Positions 35,101-46,126 are shown, counted from the first letter of the stretch. The stretch is DNA of 64,000 nucleotides from Epiperipatus broadwayi (GCA_028023455.1 JAQFVV010012394.1:22154900-22218899); one strand, 5' to 3'. A program made the numbers and translations. Notes: a model not told the origin generated them from the letters alone.

Positions 35101-35440
35101 TTTGAAAATTGGCAAAATAAAAACTTTAATAAAAATAAATTTTTACTGTACAACCAGCAACAAAAACTTTATTCACTGCATTAATTTAAGACATAATACA
35201 CTTCAAAGTAACTTTTGTCTATGTTTAAATTATTAAATTTGGATTTTTTAAACAAATATTAAGTAAGCTAGTTAATTTTTCTTAAGCAGTTGATATTTGA
35301 ATATGTTTAATAAACTGTTTCATTAATAAATTGGAACACTTGATTAAGATTTTATAGCTTAAGTTTATTTAAGTTAAAAATTTTTTTAAAAAACAATAGA
35401 TTATATTTAATCCACAGGGCTAAATATAAGGTTGCAATAT
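32191..35440. other. Long AT-rich stretch without genes
   Basis: Contains a trinucleotide microsatellite (AGT/AGC)n at about 33096-33150, flanked by GAT-rich sequence to 33186. Only short unsupported frames (for example 32127-32378) are present. Confidence 0.5.
33096..33186 (+). repeat. AGT/AGC and GAT trinucleotide microsatellite
   Basis: Alternating AGT and AGC units followed by ATAATGATGATAATGATGATG. This is simple sequence; the 70-codon frame across it is a by-product. Confidence 0.8.
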
Positions 35441-36100
35441 ATATATCGAAATGGTTGACTTTAGTTCAAGATTGAGTTTCACGGTTCTACCACAGTCCAT
35501 GTGTGATCATGCTCCATTTTTTTGTTGATGTAAAATGTATATTATAGGAGTGTATATACATAATTAAAAATATTAGATAATTTTGTATCTTCTAAAATTG
35601 TATTTTTTTACTATTTTAATACGTTATAATTTTTTTCATAAAACAAAATATAAATTCAAGATAACTGTCTAAAATAATTAAAGGGGTGGGGAGTCTGTCT
35701 CATGATTTAAAAAAAGGGGGAAATTGTAAATTAAAATTACAAAGTAAAATCTAAAAACAAAGCTAATGGATTTTAGTTAGCTATCAACATTGTTTTGTCA
35801 AATCCATTTCCAAACAGGAAATTGATTTGAATTGATTTTAGACAGTTATCTCAAAACTGAATCCTTACTAACAATAGAGTAAAGATTCTCCTAAAATAGA
35901 GATTCATAAGAGGCAGGAAATCTAGTTTAGAATAAATATTCTCTGATGGGCTAAAAACTGACATAAATAGAGCTAAAAATCTATTATGTTAGAATTTGGT
36001 CAGTTGTTGCTAGGTGACTTCACGTTCGTTTGAAATTTTGGAGAGCCAAGTTGCCATCTGCTGTCTTCAGCTGACCCTTGTCACAATGTAGCCCCAAAGA
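35441..36100. other. Mixed DNA, possible 5'-UTR upstream of a small exon
   Basis: Composition becomes more balanced from about 35990 (GGTGACTTCACGTTCGTTTG and beyond) leading into the ATG at 36101. Nothing is recognisable before that. Confidence 0.3.
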
Positions 36101-36148
36101 ATGCTGCCTGCCATAGAAGATTCGCCAGTACTTCCAAAGAATCCTGAG
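36101..36148 (+). CDS. Candidate first coding exon (16 codons)
   Basis: ATG at 36101 opens a 16-codon frame, MLPAIEDSPVLPKNPE, that ends exactly at a good splice donor (GAG|GTAACC, GT at 36149). Upstream DNA for about 100 bp is GC-richer than its surroundings, as a 5'-UTR would be. I do not recognise the peptide. There is no transcript evidence and the next exon was not located, so this is only a suggestion. The alternative is chance occurrence of a donor after a short frame. Confidence 0.25.
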
Positions 36149-36199
36149 GTAACCAGCCAAAAGACTGTATAACCGCCTTATCCAATTTTAACTATATAA

Positions 36200-36940
36200 T
36201 TTAATTTGTAAACTAATAATTTCATTCTATTTAATATCTTTTTAAGCTCTGTTAATCATTTATATCAATTCTTTGCTACCTAATTTTTCTGTCATCCAAC
36301 TCACGCTTATTATTTTTATCAGTTAGTGCGGTCATGATTTAATTTTTATAATATTTTTATATTTTCTCACTTTATTTATAAATGCCACTAAAAACTTAAT
36401 CTTATGAACTTCTATTAAAAAGGGAAGGGGGGGAAATTAATGAGTTCTTGTTAATTATTTTAAATACTTCGTAAGAGTGGGTTATACTTTAAATGAATAT
36501 TTTTTTATCTAAATGTTTTATCGTAAATTTATACGAAATGTATAAATATTTTTGCAATCTGGGTGGCTATTGGTGTCCATTAGTTTTATAAAATTTCTTA
36601 TTGATCATCATCACCACAAAGGCTGGTGACTTAAATTTGTTTTGTAATTTGCACTACTTTAATTTTTATTTCCTATATTGAAATATTGATTCAGGAATGG
36701 GGGAGCACTGTAAGCTTCATTAATGTTAGTTAATTTATAATCAATGACTTTAGATTATGTAGGTTATTATCCTAGCCTGTCATTATGTATTTATTAAACC
36801 ATTTAAGGCTTTTCTTTAATAGTTTAAATTTATTGATTTTATATTGTTATGATAGTGTTGCTAGCATATGTTCAATTATTCATAAGTTACTGATAAGCTA
36901 AAATTAATAGCTGAGGTGAAACTATAAGTTTATTGTTAGT
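36200..36940. other. No recognisable feature
   Basis: AT-rich DNA downstream of the candidate donor; no acceptor-bounded exon stands out. Confidence 0.4.
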
Positions 36941-36950
36941 AAGCTTCAAT

Positions 36951-37001
36951 TTTATGGACTTAGCACTTTCGGAGCCCTTGCAGCTGCATAACATAGTCCT
37001 T
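36951..37001 (-). ncRNA. Hammerhead-like remnant at Penelope 3' end
   Basis: Minus strand: GGACT, a stretch with CTGCAAGGGCTCC, GAAAGTGCTA, then AGTCC, which pairs with GGACT. The GAAA box, a two-pair stem III (AG/CT) and stem I fit a hammerhead, but no CUGANGA box is visible at the right place. Confidence 0.3.
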
Positions 37002-37087
37002 TTTTAGGCTGTTGACTCTATGCAAATGCATGCAACTTATTTACAACATCCACCTTTTCGAAACCGTGAAGCATGTGTCCCTTCTAT

Positions 37088-37798
37088 TTATTGATCTGGC
37101 ATCGCTGGTGATGTAACATGCCTCTTTGATCTTCCTCTTGACATCATTTGTTTTTGTGCATACGATGTCGGCTTTAGATGGCTCAAATCTACGATTGTGC
37201 TCCTGCTAGTGGTCAGAAAATATCGAGCTGCCCTCTCCCTTAGTTGTAGCTTTTGTATATATATATATCTATGCTGAGCCAGTCTATTGCTCACTGTGGC
37301 CCGAGTTTTCCCATAATATACCGAATCACACCCTGTCTGTGGGCACACAATTCTATAAACAACATGGGGAGTTTCTTCTATATTTCTTTTGTCTTTAGTA
37401 TTGTTGATGAGCCTATTGGTGTTTGGAAAGGTTCTGAATCCGAGTTTGAATTCATTCTGTAATATTTTACTGAAATTTTTAGCTACTGCATGTATGTAGG
37501 GTATAGTTAGAGGTTGTCTGTCATCTTTTGTGTTTTGTTGCAGTCTTTTACAAAAGCTTGCAATCCTTTTGGTTATTGTTCTATGATCAAAACCCATTCT
37601 TATTAAGTCCCTGATATAGCTGGTGATGTTGTTTTTCTTATCTGACTCTAATTTACACAGGTGATGATTGTGAAATAAGAAGGCAGACAGCCCTGCAAGT
37701 TTGTGTGATTTAGGGGATTTTGAGAGCGGATGGAGATAGCCTTGGATGGATAAGGGTTTAATTATCATAGGCTTTGATCTGATTCGCCTGTACCTCAC
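37088..37798 (-). pseudogene. Penelope-like element: linker and GIY-YIG endonuclease (5'-truncated)
   Basis: A 236-codon frame without internal stops. Residues about 30-75 (HKLAGLSAFLFHNHHLCKLE, SYIRDLIRMGFDHRTI) match the region that joins reverse transcriptase and endonuclease in Penelope-like elements. From about residue 145, VVYRIVCPQTGCDSVYYGKT is a GIY-YIG nuclease start (YRI..YYG), with the paired cysteines seen in animal Penelope proteins and the following catalytic Arg within NRLAQHR. The reverse transcriptase half is absent, so this copy is 5'-truncated. Its 3' flank (36951-37001) contains a hammerhead-like remnant. Penelope proteins are the expected helpers for the ribozyme elements in this window. 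Confidence 0.8.
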
Positions 37799-37821
37799 TC
37801 CAGGGAGTCATGATCATTTCG

Positions 37822-38067
37822 TTAGTCATTCTTCTCCTCCAAGTATATATATTTTGTACTGCTTTGAATCACCTGTACCTCACTCCAGGGATTCAAAGCC
37901 TCATCATTTGTATCCTCATTTATAAAAAAGTCTAAGTTTACTTCTAGAACATTCAGGTTAGGGTAGATGATACAATGTATAAATGTGCCACAGCCTGGCC
38001 CACAGAACTCTCCTACCCACCTTCTCTTCCTGTACCATCTTAGCATGGATCTGGCACGTACCATCAT
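37822..38067 (-). CDS. Unidentified 81-codon frame in GC-richer DNA
   Basis: The frame begins MMVRARSMLRWYRKRRWVGE and continues with a Cys/Gly stretch (FCGPGCG) and an acidic half (FFINEDTNDEALNPW). It is compositionally unlike the low-complexity frames elsewhere: it uses Trp, Arg, Cys and Gly, and the DNA is GC-richer. I recognise no family. It lies directly upstream, in transcription direction, of the Penelope fragment on the same strand. It could be host coding DNA captured or interrupted by the element, or an unfamiliar part of the element. Part of its end is involved in a 20-bp direct repeat (see findings). Confidence 0.3.
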   Translation of the reverse strand: MMVRARSMLRWYRKRRWVGEFCGPGCGTFIHCIIYPNLNVLEVNLDFFINEDTNDEALNPWSEVQVIQSSTKYIYLEEKND

Positions 38068-40420
38068 TATAGAAAATTGGAGAATAACCTTATCCTGACC
38101 AAATGTGCCATTTCCTCTCGCTGATATTATGCTAGCACCACCGTTTCTTACAGTTAGTTTCCAGCCTGTTTGGCAAAGTAAATCGTAATGATATGCGGTA
38201 ATTAAATGTTCCGTTTTCGATTGTTGGAGTTTAAACCCAACTTCTCATGAAGCTACCCTCCCTCTTTACAGAAATAAACCTTTCCCGCAATTATTGAGTT
38301 TTCGCTATATCCCATCGTTAAATGTTGACAATGTAAATGAAATAATGTTTTATATTGCCGATCAAAAATGTATCCTCTAAATTATTATAAATCAAGTATC
38401 TAAATAAAATAAGCTTAGGTATTAAAACCGAAATCGTTAATCTGCAAAACTCGATTATATCTTGATAAATGTATTTTTATGTATGAAATGGCCACCAAAC
38501 CACTCCGATAAATCCATTTCTTGTAACTGCCACACTACATTAAATCTGTCAAAATAAAGTTAATTGTAATAAGTTTCTTGAATAGTTGTAATCCAAATAA
38601 AGTTTCACATGCGTAGAGTTGATAATTGTATATATATAAACTCATTTTAATTCTGTTCAAAATAAATATTTATATTTAGACAATCCAGTTGTTCGAATCT
38701 CCTTATTAATATTTATATTTATGTATACTCATAACTTAATATCTTGGGTTTACTCAATCTCTCATCATCATCACCAGTTGAGTCTCATGTAAAACATTGT
38801 AGCACCGGGCCAGGATATAATGAATTTATGTGGTATCTCCGTAGGTGTTGTTCATAATATTATAGATTTGGGGGATGGGCAAATAGATTAGAATTCATGA
38901 TTGCTCCTGACCTGTGTATCTCGCGTATGATTGGATTTGGGGTAGTTTTGCTTAGATTCTAAATCTTGTTGGATGGACATACATTTTCGACCGGTACAGT
39001 ATATATATATAATTTTTAAGGATACCCCTAATATCCTAGTCTTTAATTGTCTCATTAGACTTTTATTCTTCTAAAATGGAACTGGGCAATGTGTTTGGAG
39101 GGTTGAGAGTTAAAAGAACTAATTAAATTTTGTCACAACTTTATTATACTTGTGCTTTTCAGATGATTTTGGTTTGCATAATCTATTTATTATCTTGATT
39201 ACTCACTGGCTGATGAACAGATAAACATGGCAATTTTCACACCATTATCCCTTAAGCCATTAATTAGAAATCAATTCCTAGCCTTTGCACATATAAAAAG
39301 GTAATCCAGTGGATGTATTATCTATGTTAAACATGCCAATTCTGATTTGTGGTATTGCAATACCTGGCAATTCTGATTCTGGGAAGGTCTGTGCCAATCT
39401 TCTGTGTTAAAACATGGCCAATCATATATATCTATGACTATCAGTTACATATAGAATAATGAGAAAGAAAGAAAAATTAATAAACTAATAATGCAGTTTT
39501 TTAAACTTGTATTTGCATATACACAATTAAAAGTGTCATAAAGATGTACAAAATTACAAAATATCATGGCTACATGTAATGACAACCTAGTCTTGCTTTC
39601 AACACTTCCAGAGGCAGGAGTTTGGTTTAGGGAACTTTATATGCCCCTTTATTTTCTATTGTTTTTCTGGAGTGCTAAGTATTCATGAGTTGGATTAACC
39701 ATATATGGTCTGATCTTGTTTCAACATGCCCATATATGAACTAGTTTGAATTTCAAATATTTATTCAGTTGGAATTTATTATAAATGGTCTGATGTTGAT
39801 TCCAAATTTACCGAATATGGCTACTTCTATTTTAATAACGATAATTATACAATGCTAATGTTATTCAAGTACATATCTAATATTTTTGTCATAAAAGCCT
39901 TACTTTATTTGCTCCATGCTCAAATAATCCAAATAATATATTTTATTTTATTATACAATACGTGGTTTTATTATTTAATACTATTATATAAATATATGTT
40001 TCTTTATTATTTATTAATACAAAACATTAATAATGTACATGTGATGTTTTTACTTATTAAATACAATATTAACTCAATTATATGTTTATATATACTCAAT
40101 ATGTGTACATATTCTATATATATGAATGTGTAGGTTTCATTACCTATTGATTATGCCATAATATAGCAAACTCAATGAATACTTCAGTTATGAATTATTA
40201 GGCAAATAAAAAGAAAGTCAATGTTGTTTCTTTGTTTTAAATTTAGAGGTAAAACCCTCCAATAAACTCACCAAATTGGCTGATTAATATTAATGAGCAG
40301 CCTATGCATAATCATTTACTATATGAATTATTGTAAGGGGTAGGGCCACCATGTGTGGGTGTGTAGGTTGTGTGGGGCATAAAGCTATTTTATCATGGGG
40401 ATATTAAGACACCAAGATAA
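38068..40420. other. No recognisable gene
   Basis: The first 250 bp are less AT-rich. Further on, short words such as CAATTCTGATT recur near 39330-39380, and 38760-38990 is a GC-richer patch including CATCATCATCACC. The 93-codon frame at 39852 is Ile/Tyr/Leu-rich low-complexity reading and is not supported as a gene. Confidence 0.4.
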
Positions 40421-40533
40421 TTAATAAAATTTATATGTAAATGAAAATAATTACATTTTTGAATCTCTTTATTGTTAGAAATACATTCTGAGTGTAAGTA
40501 TGTTTTATTTAAAGATGAGATGACCTTCTTTAC

Positions 40534-41020
40534 AAAGCAAAACTTTCCATATAGTAGTGCCATCTTGTGCTAACAAGAGCAATCAATGGATGCCAGAAGG
40601 CTTGTGCATAAAATCCCTATCTAGTGCCTACTCATCCAAAATCCCCAGACTAGTTTCTGGCTTGTGGCCTTCATCAGTGAGGAGCCTTGGATCTGAGAGC
40701 ACTGCACCTAGATCTTAGGATCTAATGCAACCTCCAGCACCCACCTTTTAACTCTATTTAACTACAAAACTATGAGAATGAAATTGAAAACACAATTAAA
40801 TATTTTCAATCCAAGCTCAATAGCTTATATAGTCATATGGATCTGAACTCAATTCAGCACCGATACATTTTGGTGTTTTTGGCTCTTTAACAACCATAGC
40901 CACCACTATCCTATTTGGCAGGATTGGTGTTAAACCACTAAACATCACATGATCACTATCTCATATTAGCATATAATTGTTTAATAACAATTAGGTGCTA
41001 GTATGAGATAGTGATCATGT
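40534..41020 (-). mobile_element. 487-bp hammerhead family-a element
   Basis: Flanked by GATGACCTT(C/T)TTTAC at 40519-40533 and 41021-41035, a 15-bp duplication with one mismatch. On the minus strand it has a fold-back end (CATCACATGATCACTATCTC at 40945 and its inverse at about 40995-41020), a middle part related to family b, a hammerhead motif, and the GCAAAACT end. It is longer than the 264-bp copy at 3803 because it keeps the middle part. No protein frame. Confidence 0.65.
40636..40690 (-). ncRNA. Hammerhead-like ribozyme motif, family a
   Basis: Minus strand: CCAAGGCTCCTCA, CTGATGA (40677-40671), stem II GGC/GCC with loop CACAA, GAAA, stem III AC/GT with loop TA, cleavage base C40648, then TGGGGATTTTGG. 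Stem I pairs in two blocks around an internal loop, as in the copy at 3895. The same A-A mismatch closes stem II. Confidence 0.6.
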
Positions 41021-41430
41021 GATGACCTTTTTTACTTAGATTTATTGTGATCAAACTTCAAAATTTGTGACTTGAGCTCAAAATATACTACACATATACT
41101 TTTTTATTATGCTGTACCAAATAAGCCAATGCCATTTTGTCTTGATAATTAATAAAATTTATATATAACTGTTGAAACTGCTTAAACACTTTATTGTTCA
41201 AAACACATTCCGATTGTAAATATTTTTTTTATTTAAGTATAAGAAGAATATTTCTTTATTTAGATTTGTTATGGTAATTGCTCAAGCCTCGAAATATATT
41301 TTATACACACTCTAGGGTATTGCATAAAACCATAAAGACATGTCCTTTTGTTAGGGCATTGCACAAAACCATACAGAGCAACATCCTTTTGTTGCTATAA
41401 TTAATAAAATTTATATGTAAATAAAAATGT

Positions 41431-42067
41431 TTAGATTTCCCAATCACTTCTATTTAAATATCCAAATTTATATAAAAAAAATAATATATCAATATTAATA
41501 ATTTATTTAAAAATAAAACTTGTTTTAACAATATTGCCTCATAATTACAGAAATTTTGCATGTGATGAAATTGTCTTTATCAATAATATTTTATCGAGCT
41601 CACAGGTATTACTCAGTTTAGAGAAGTTGTAGACTAGCTGTCCTTGTAATGTGGGATCCTAAGATTGATTCTGCAGCTGTCTTATGCAAGATATTTTTAA
41701 TAACAATATTATCTTTCTTTTACTTTTTTATTATGCTGTATCATCTTTTTGCACCTTTTACTAAATAGCTTTTTTTATTTTTTGATATTATCTTTAATTG
41801 TTATATTATCTTATTACTCATTTTACTAAACATATTTTCTTTGGACGTGGATTTGGGTTTGTTTTCTAGCTTGTAATTGATCTATAATCCACATTACAGT
41901 CCAAATCTAAAGAAAACAGGATGAGTAAAAACAATTTTAAAAAATAGTATTGCATGCCAAAATATTTCATTTTTAATAAATTTCATAATAATGATATTAT
42001 TTAATGCAATTCTTTTTATTGTGGATAAAACCACTACATGGTTTATATAAGTCTAAAAAATATATCT
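41431..42067. other. No recognisable feature
   Basis: AT-rich DNA up to the target duplication of the solo LTR. Confidence 0.45.
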
Positions 42068-42071
42068 AGTG

Positions 42072-43760
42072 TGTACCGGGTTCGATCCATTGTGAGTTTA
42101 CTTGCTCTCTCAGATTGGTTTAGCTGGGTTACAAAATTATTTCTATATACATTTATAACCTTATTTAATTATAAATACTACATAAACGAACCGGCACATT
42201 CGAGCAAAGTGGAAAATATTATTGATAGCTTTAGCTATCAATAATACCCATGATCAGGTTGAGCTATGCAATGCATAACACGATCACATTTCCAGATCGT
42301 GGCCGCCCTTGTCTGCTAGATTCAAACCCCTACTATACAAACACTTTATTTATTTCAGAGTAAACCCTGGGCACCAGATAGTCTAAGACTAACATGTTCG
42401 GAGAGTAGGCCCATAATCCAACACTCAAAAAATCCCTTAACTAGCTCAGTCTATTATCTAATTCAATAACAAAATATAGTTTTAATTAGTGGTTAAAAAA
42501 ATTGACCGACAAATAAAGTTTTAAGTTTAAAGACAATTTATTTTGATTAACATTTACTAAACAAATTTAAATATTTTATAAATTTTATTTACTAATATAA
42601 CACACACATATATAATTCACACACTATAATACCTTATGAGAAAGCATTAAATAATATTTGAAATTTAAAATACAATGAAATCAATATACTAGCACATGAA
42701 TACACACAACATTTAAAATACACATATTAATAGTTCGTCTATGTATGCAATAGAGTTCTTAAACTTGACTCTTGAGGTTTTATGAATGCGATGGCTACTT
42801 TAGAAATAAGAAAAAAAATGTTATTACCTAGGATTTTGAACGTGGATACTTCTTGCTGTTTGCTGCTTCTAATGAAGTATTTCTAACCAGTTAGATTTGA
42901 AGTTTTCTTGTGGAGATTTGATGCTGATTATTCTGAGGCATTTTCTTTAAGACAATTAGATATTGAGCGGTTTCAAGTTGTTATGCAGGCAACAATTTTA
43001 TCAGGTAGATTGGTTGTTTTCATTGGACTTCAGGCTGGAGAAAGTCATATGTTTTCCAAGGTTTTAACACTGCATTCTTGATTCTGGATCTATAATAAAC
43101 TGACTGATATAACTCTCTTGAACGCAACTTAAACTCAACTCGAACTCAACTCAAACTCGACTTAATGCAATTAACTGTTCGATAAAAAAATTGTCTATTT
43201 ATACATGAGGCATGTTTTCATTTTGATATCCTCCAGCAATATCTGTTGTCGAAGTTCTTTTCATTAGTAGCTAATCCCTTGGAGATAAGCTTTTTAATCC
43301 TGTTGATTTTACATTTGTGATTAGTAGCCAATCACTGAACTTGTTGTTTTATATTTTTAATTAATAGCCATCACTGAGTGTCTTTTTAATTTTTTTAACT
43401 TTCATTTATTCTTAATATTTAATATGCATACATTATATTTACAGTTGCACGCACATATATAATTTGAGATCCATTCACTATTTAGTTTGAAGATGACTTA
43501 AATAAAAAGAGATTTATGTTTTTAACCTTTTGACTTATATTTCAATCAATAATAATAAAAAAAACTCTTTATTTCTTTTATAATCTTTTAATTTGATGCT
43601 TCTGAAGTGAAACCCCCTCCCCCCTTCTGACTCATTAATTGATTGTAACTTTTATTTCAAAAACTCTTATACTTTTAATTTTACATTTTCTTTTACGAAA
43701 GATTTTTATTTTAATAATTTTTTAAACAAAATTATTATGTGCCAACACAATGTTGGTACA
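42072..43760 (-). mobile_element. Solo LTR of a Gypsy-type retrotransposon
   Basis: It starts TGTACC and ends GGTACA, the same ends as the LTRs at 51987 and 58164, and is flanked by a perfect 4-bp duplication AGTG (42068-42071, 43761-43764). Along its 1,689 bp it follows the other LTRs: GACAATTTATT, TTACCTAGGATTTTGAACGT, GGACTTCAGGCT, TAATAAACTGA and TTATTATGT near the end. Internal sequence is absent, so it arose by LTR-LTR recombination. It is clearly diverged from the LTRs of the complete copy, so it comes from an older or sister lineage. Strand follows the internal genes of that copy. Confidence 0.85.
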
Positions 43761-43787
43761 AGTGGAACAAACCAAGTGTTTTTTTAT

Positions 43788-43898
43788 AGTTTTTTTTTTA
43801 AGTGTCGTAGCATTGGCCAGGACGCGAACCTGCAACCCAGGCAACTGCCTGCAAGTGCAAGGCAATCGCACTGACCTCTCGACCACCAATGCGAGACC
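43788..43898 (-). mobile_element. tRNA-derived SINE, complete copy
   Basis: Flanked by GTGTTTTTTTAT at 43776-43787 and 43899-43910. On the minus strand: GCATTGG..GGTCGAGAGGTCAG (A-box), a 6-bp anticodon-like stem, GGTTCGCGTCC (B-box), and CCAATGC complementary to the start, i.e. a 7-bp acceptor-like stem. It landed 15 bp after the solo LTR end. The two frames crossing it are incidental. Confidence 0.85.
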
Positions 43899-43910
43899 GT
43901 GTTTTTTTAT

Positions 43911-45477
43911 GGTTATCCAACATAACCTATGAAAAAACAAAATAAAGAGCAAGGCATTTTAACAGATCTAAAAATTTATTAAATGAACAATCTAAGTTTG
44001 AAAATTTAAAATGTCTTCTGTTAAATAAATCCTGACTGAATCTCTAACTATATAATAAAATATAACATATTGTAATGGTAACCAGGTTGCAAACAATTAT
44101 TTGATGGTACTTATGATATCATTTTTTTATTGGTGTAATGGGTAATAGTATTATTTTATTATTTCAGGCTTAAATCCTCACCAATAATGTGACAAATATA
44201 GAAATATTTGTTTCTAAATCCTATGAATAAAATAGAATTAATTCAGAAGAATAATGAGAACTTTTACCATCAGAATTGCTTTCTTATATTTTATTTATTT
44301 TGTTTTTATTTATTGAAACACTAGGCTGCAATATATTTTAAATAAGAATGTTAACTTAATGTTATTTACAATAATATCATTATTTATCAATTGTTTTTAT
44401 CACCAAAACATCTAGATACTTCACTCATTGGTGGGCATGTTCTCAGAGCTATGGGGGGGAGAATTTGCTTCTTTCTCAGAATCATATGTGTGGCCTATAT
44501 TTTATTATTGGCATATTTTTTTTAAAAAGTATTATAATACTACTTGTGTTCAATATTACATAAAACAACAAAGAGATTAATAAATAATAAAATAATTTAT
44601 TAATGCAATAAAAGACAAATAAAACATAGTCTTAATTTGTAGATTCCCTGTTGCATAAACTTATCAAGCTGGATATTATAATAAAAAAATTATATCTTTT
44701 ATTTTCTGTAACTCTTTACTAAAGCTTTTCATGAATGTATATTAAAAAATTAATTATTTCATGCAGTTTTTATAGTAATACTTTCATTTATATTTGTATA
44801 TTGAATTAAAGTATAATTCATTCCTCGAATATTTTCAATTAAAATTTTTTTTTCTTTAATAGTCTGGCACTATTTTTTTAACTATTAATATATATATATA
44901 TATTGCATTTCTTTTTCTTCAAAATATCTTACCATTTTAGTTCTTGAATTCTCTCATCTTCTTTTAGATATCTTTTCTTAATGATTTTAGTATCATTGCT
45001 AATCAAACAAGTGTTGAACACAGTTATACTTGTTTTAGTGAATTATCCTTCTATTAAATAATATTTTTAGCAACTTAAGTGCATTGTTCAGCTTCTTTCT
45101 TTCCTAGCAGCTTAGGATAATTAGTAAGAACTGAGCAATATGTTTATGGTAGGAACCAATGTGCTATTTCCTTCTTTCTAGTCCATATTCAAAAGGTATT
45201 CTAATGTAATAAATATTTTCATAATTTCTTTATGGGCTAGTAAATTCTAATTGCAAATTGACACATTCTTTTCTAGTTTGGTTTTTTAGCTAATTATCTC
45301 TCTTCTTTTTCAACAACAAAGGGGTGAGAAAGAAAATCTATCTTATTTGTATACCACCAACTTCATTTGCATACAATCCTCTTTTTACTTTATCTAGGTT
45401 TATTAATTAAATAAACATATCCATGCATATTTACAAAATAAATAATCTTTAGTTACATAATTTTATATGCATGAATA
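43911..45477. other. No recognisable gene
   Basis: AT-rich, with a short (TA)n run at 44888-44902. No repeat partner noticed. Confidence 0.45.
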
Positions 45478-45940
45478 TTTCCATTCTTGCTATTAAAAGG
45501 TGTGAAGGTTGCCTTGACAGCAGTTAGCAATATTGGTTGCTATATTTACTGTGAATGTTTAGGTGGTTACTGGTTGGAAACTAATTACATCATTATCCCA
45601 GATTAGCTTTAGGCACTATTTCGCTTATTATTTCTAAATAATACATGGGCAATTTAAAAGTATTGCATTAAGTAATGTTTTAGATGACTATTTATTAGTC
45701 TGCATTATAGTGACCTGTTTATTTCATGTTTAAGGAGGTTTATTTAAACTTCATTGTAACAATATTTCATACTCTGTAGTCAAGTTGCAATCTTTAAGTG
45801 TCCATATATATTCAATGGACCATTAGTAAGAATGGATTTCCATTCTTGCTATTAAAAGGTGTGAAGGTTGCCTTGACAGCAGTTAGCAATATTGGTTGCT
45901 ATATTTACTGTGAATGTTTAGATGGTTACTGGTTGGAAAC

Positions 45941-45945
<5 letters not shown>
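45478..45945 (+). repeat. Direct repeat of about 110 bp, 250 bp apart
   Basis: 45478-45588 and 45837-45945 are almost identical (TTCCATTCTTGCTATTAAAA onward through GGTTACTGGTTGGAAACTAA). The block between them ends just before the second copy. The TTGCCTTGACAGCAG word relates it loosely to the repeat at 47836 and 50064. A (TA)n run follows at 45945-45971. Confidence 0.7.
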
Positions 45946-45976
<31 letters not shown>

Positions 45977-46027
45977 TATTATCATGTAACCTTTGCACTA
46001 CTATGACAAGGGTTACAATATATATAT

Positions 46028-46126
46028 AGACTGGTTTTCATTAGAAAGCTCAGCAAAATGGCTATTTCCAGACCATTTTGCCATGCTTTCTGATGAAAAC
46101 CAGTCAGCTGGTTGAAATATTAAAGC
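46028..46126. mobile_element. Small fold-back with hammerhead family e
   Basis: GACTGGTTTTCATTAGAAAGC (46028-46048, 21 bp shown as a landmark at its ends only: GACTGG..AAAGC) recurs inverted at 46086-46106. The plus-strand arm contains a near-canonical hammerhead; the minus-strand arm has CTAATGA in place of CTGATGA. The element's outer limits are unclear. Confidence 0.5.
46085..46126 (+). ncRNA. Hammerhead-like ribozyme motif, family e
   Basis: Stem I GCTTT (46085-46089) pairs with AAAGC (46122-46126). CTGATGA is at 46090-46096, then one extra A, stem II AACCAG/CTGGTT with loop TCAG, GAAA (46114-46117), a one-pair stem III with loop TA, and cleavage base T46121. The core boxes are intact. 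The extra A and the minimal stem III are the deviations. Confidence 0.6.

Larger units (their letters stand above)
40421..41430 (+). repeat. Imperfect direct repeats, interrupted by a hammerhead element
   Basis: The word AATTAATAAAATTTATATGT or its close variant begins units at about 40419, 41143 and 41399, and a second block (ACATTC..GTAAGTAT..TTTATTTAAG) follows the first two. Excising 40534-41020 brings the first unit close to the length of the second. No coding frame. Confidence 0.5.

Noticed and set aside
39852-40133. 93-codon hydrophobic frame, possible membrane protein
   Set aside because: Composition (Ile, Leu, Tyr, Asn) is what random AT-rich DNA yields; no start context or homology was recognised.
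42038-42244. 68-codon frame beginning near the solo LTR
   Set aside because: It crosses the LTR boundary and the duplication, so it cannot be an old gene.
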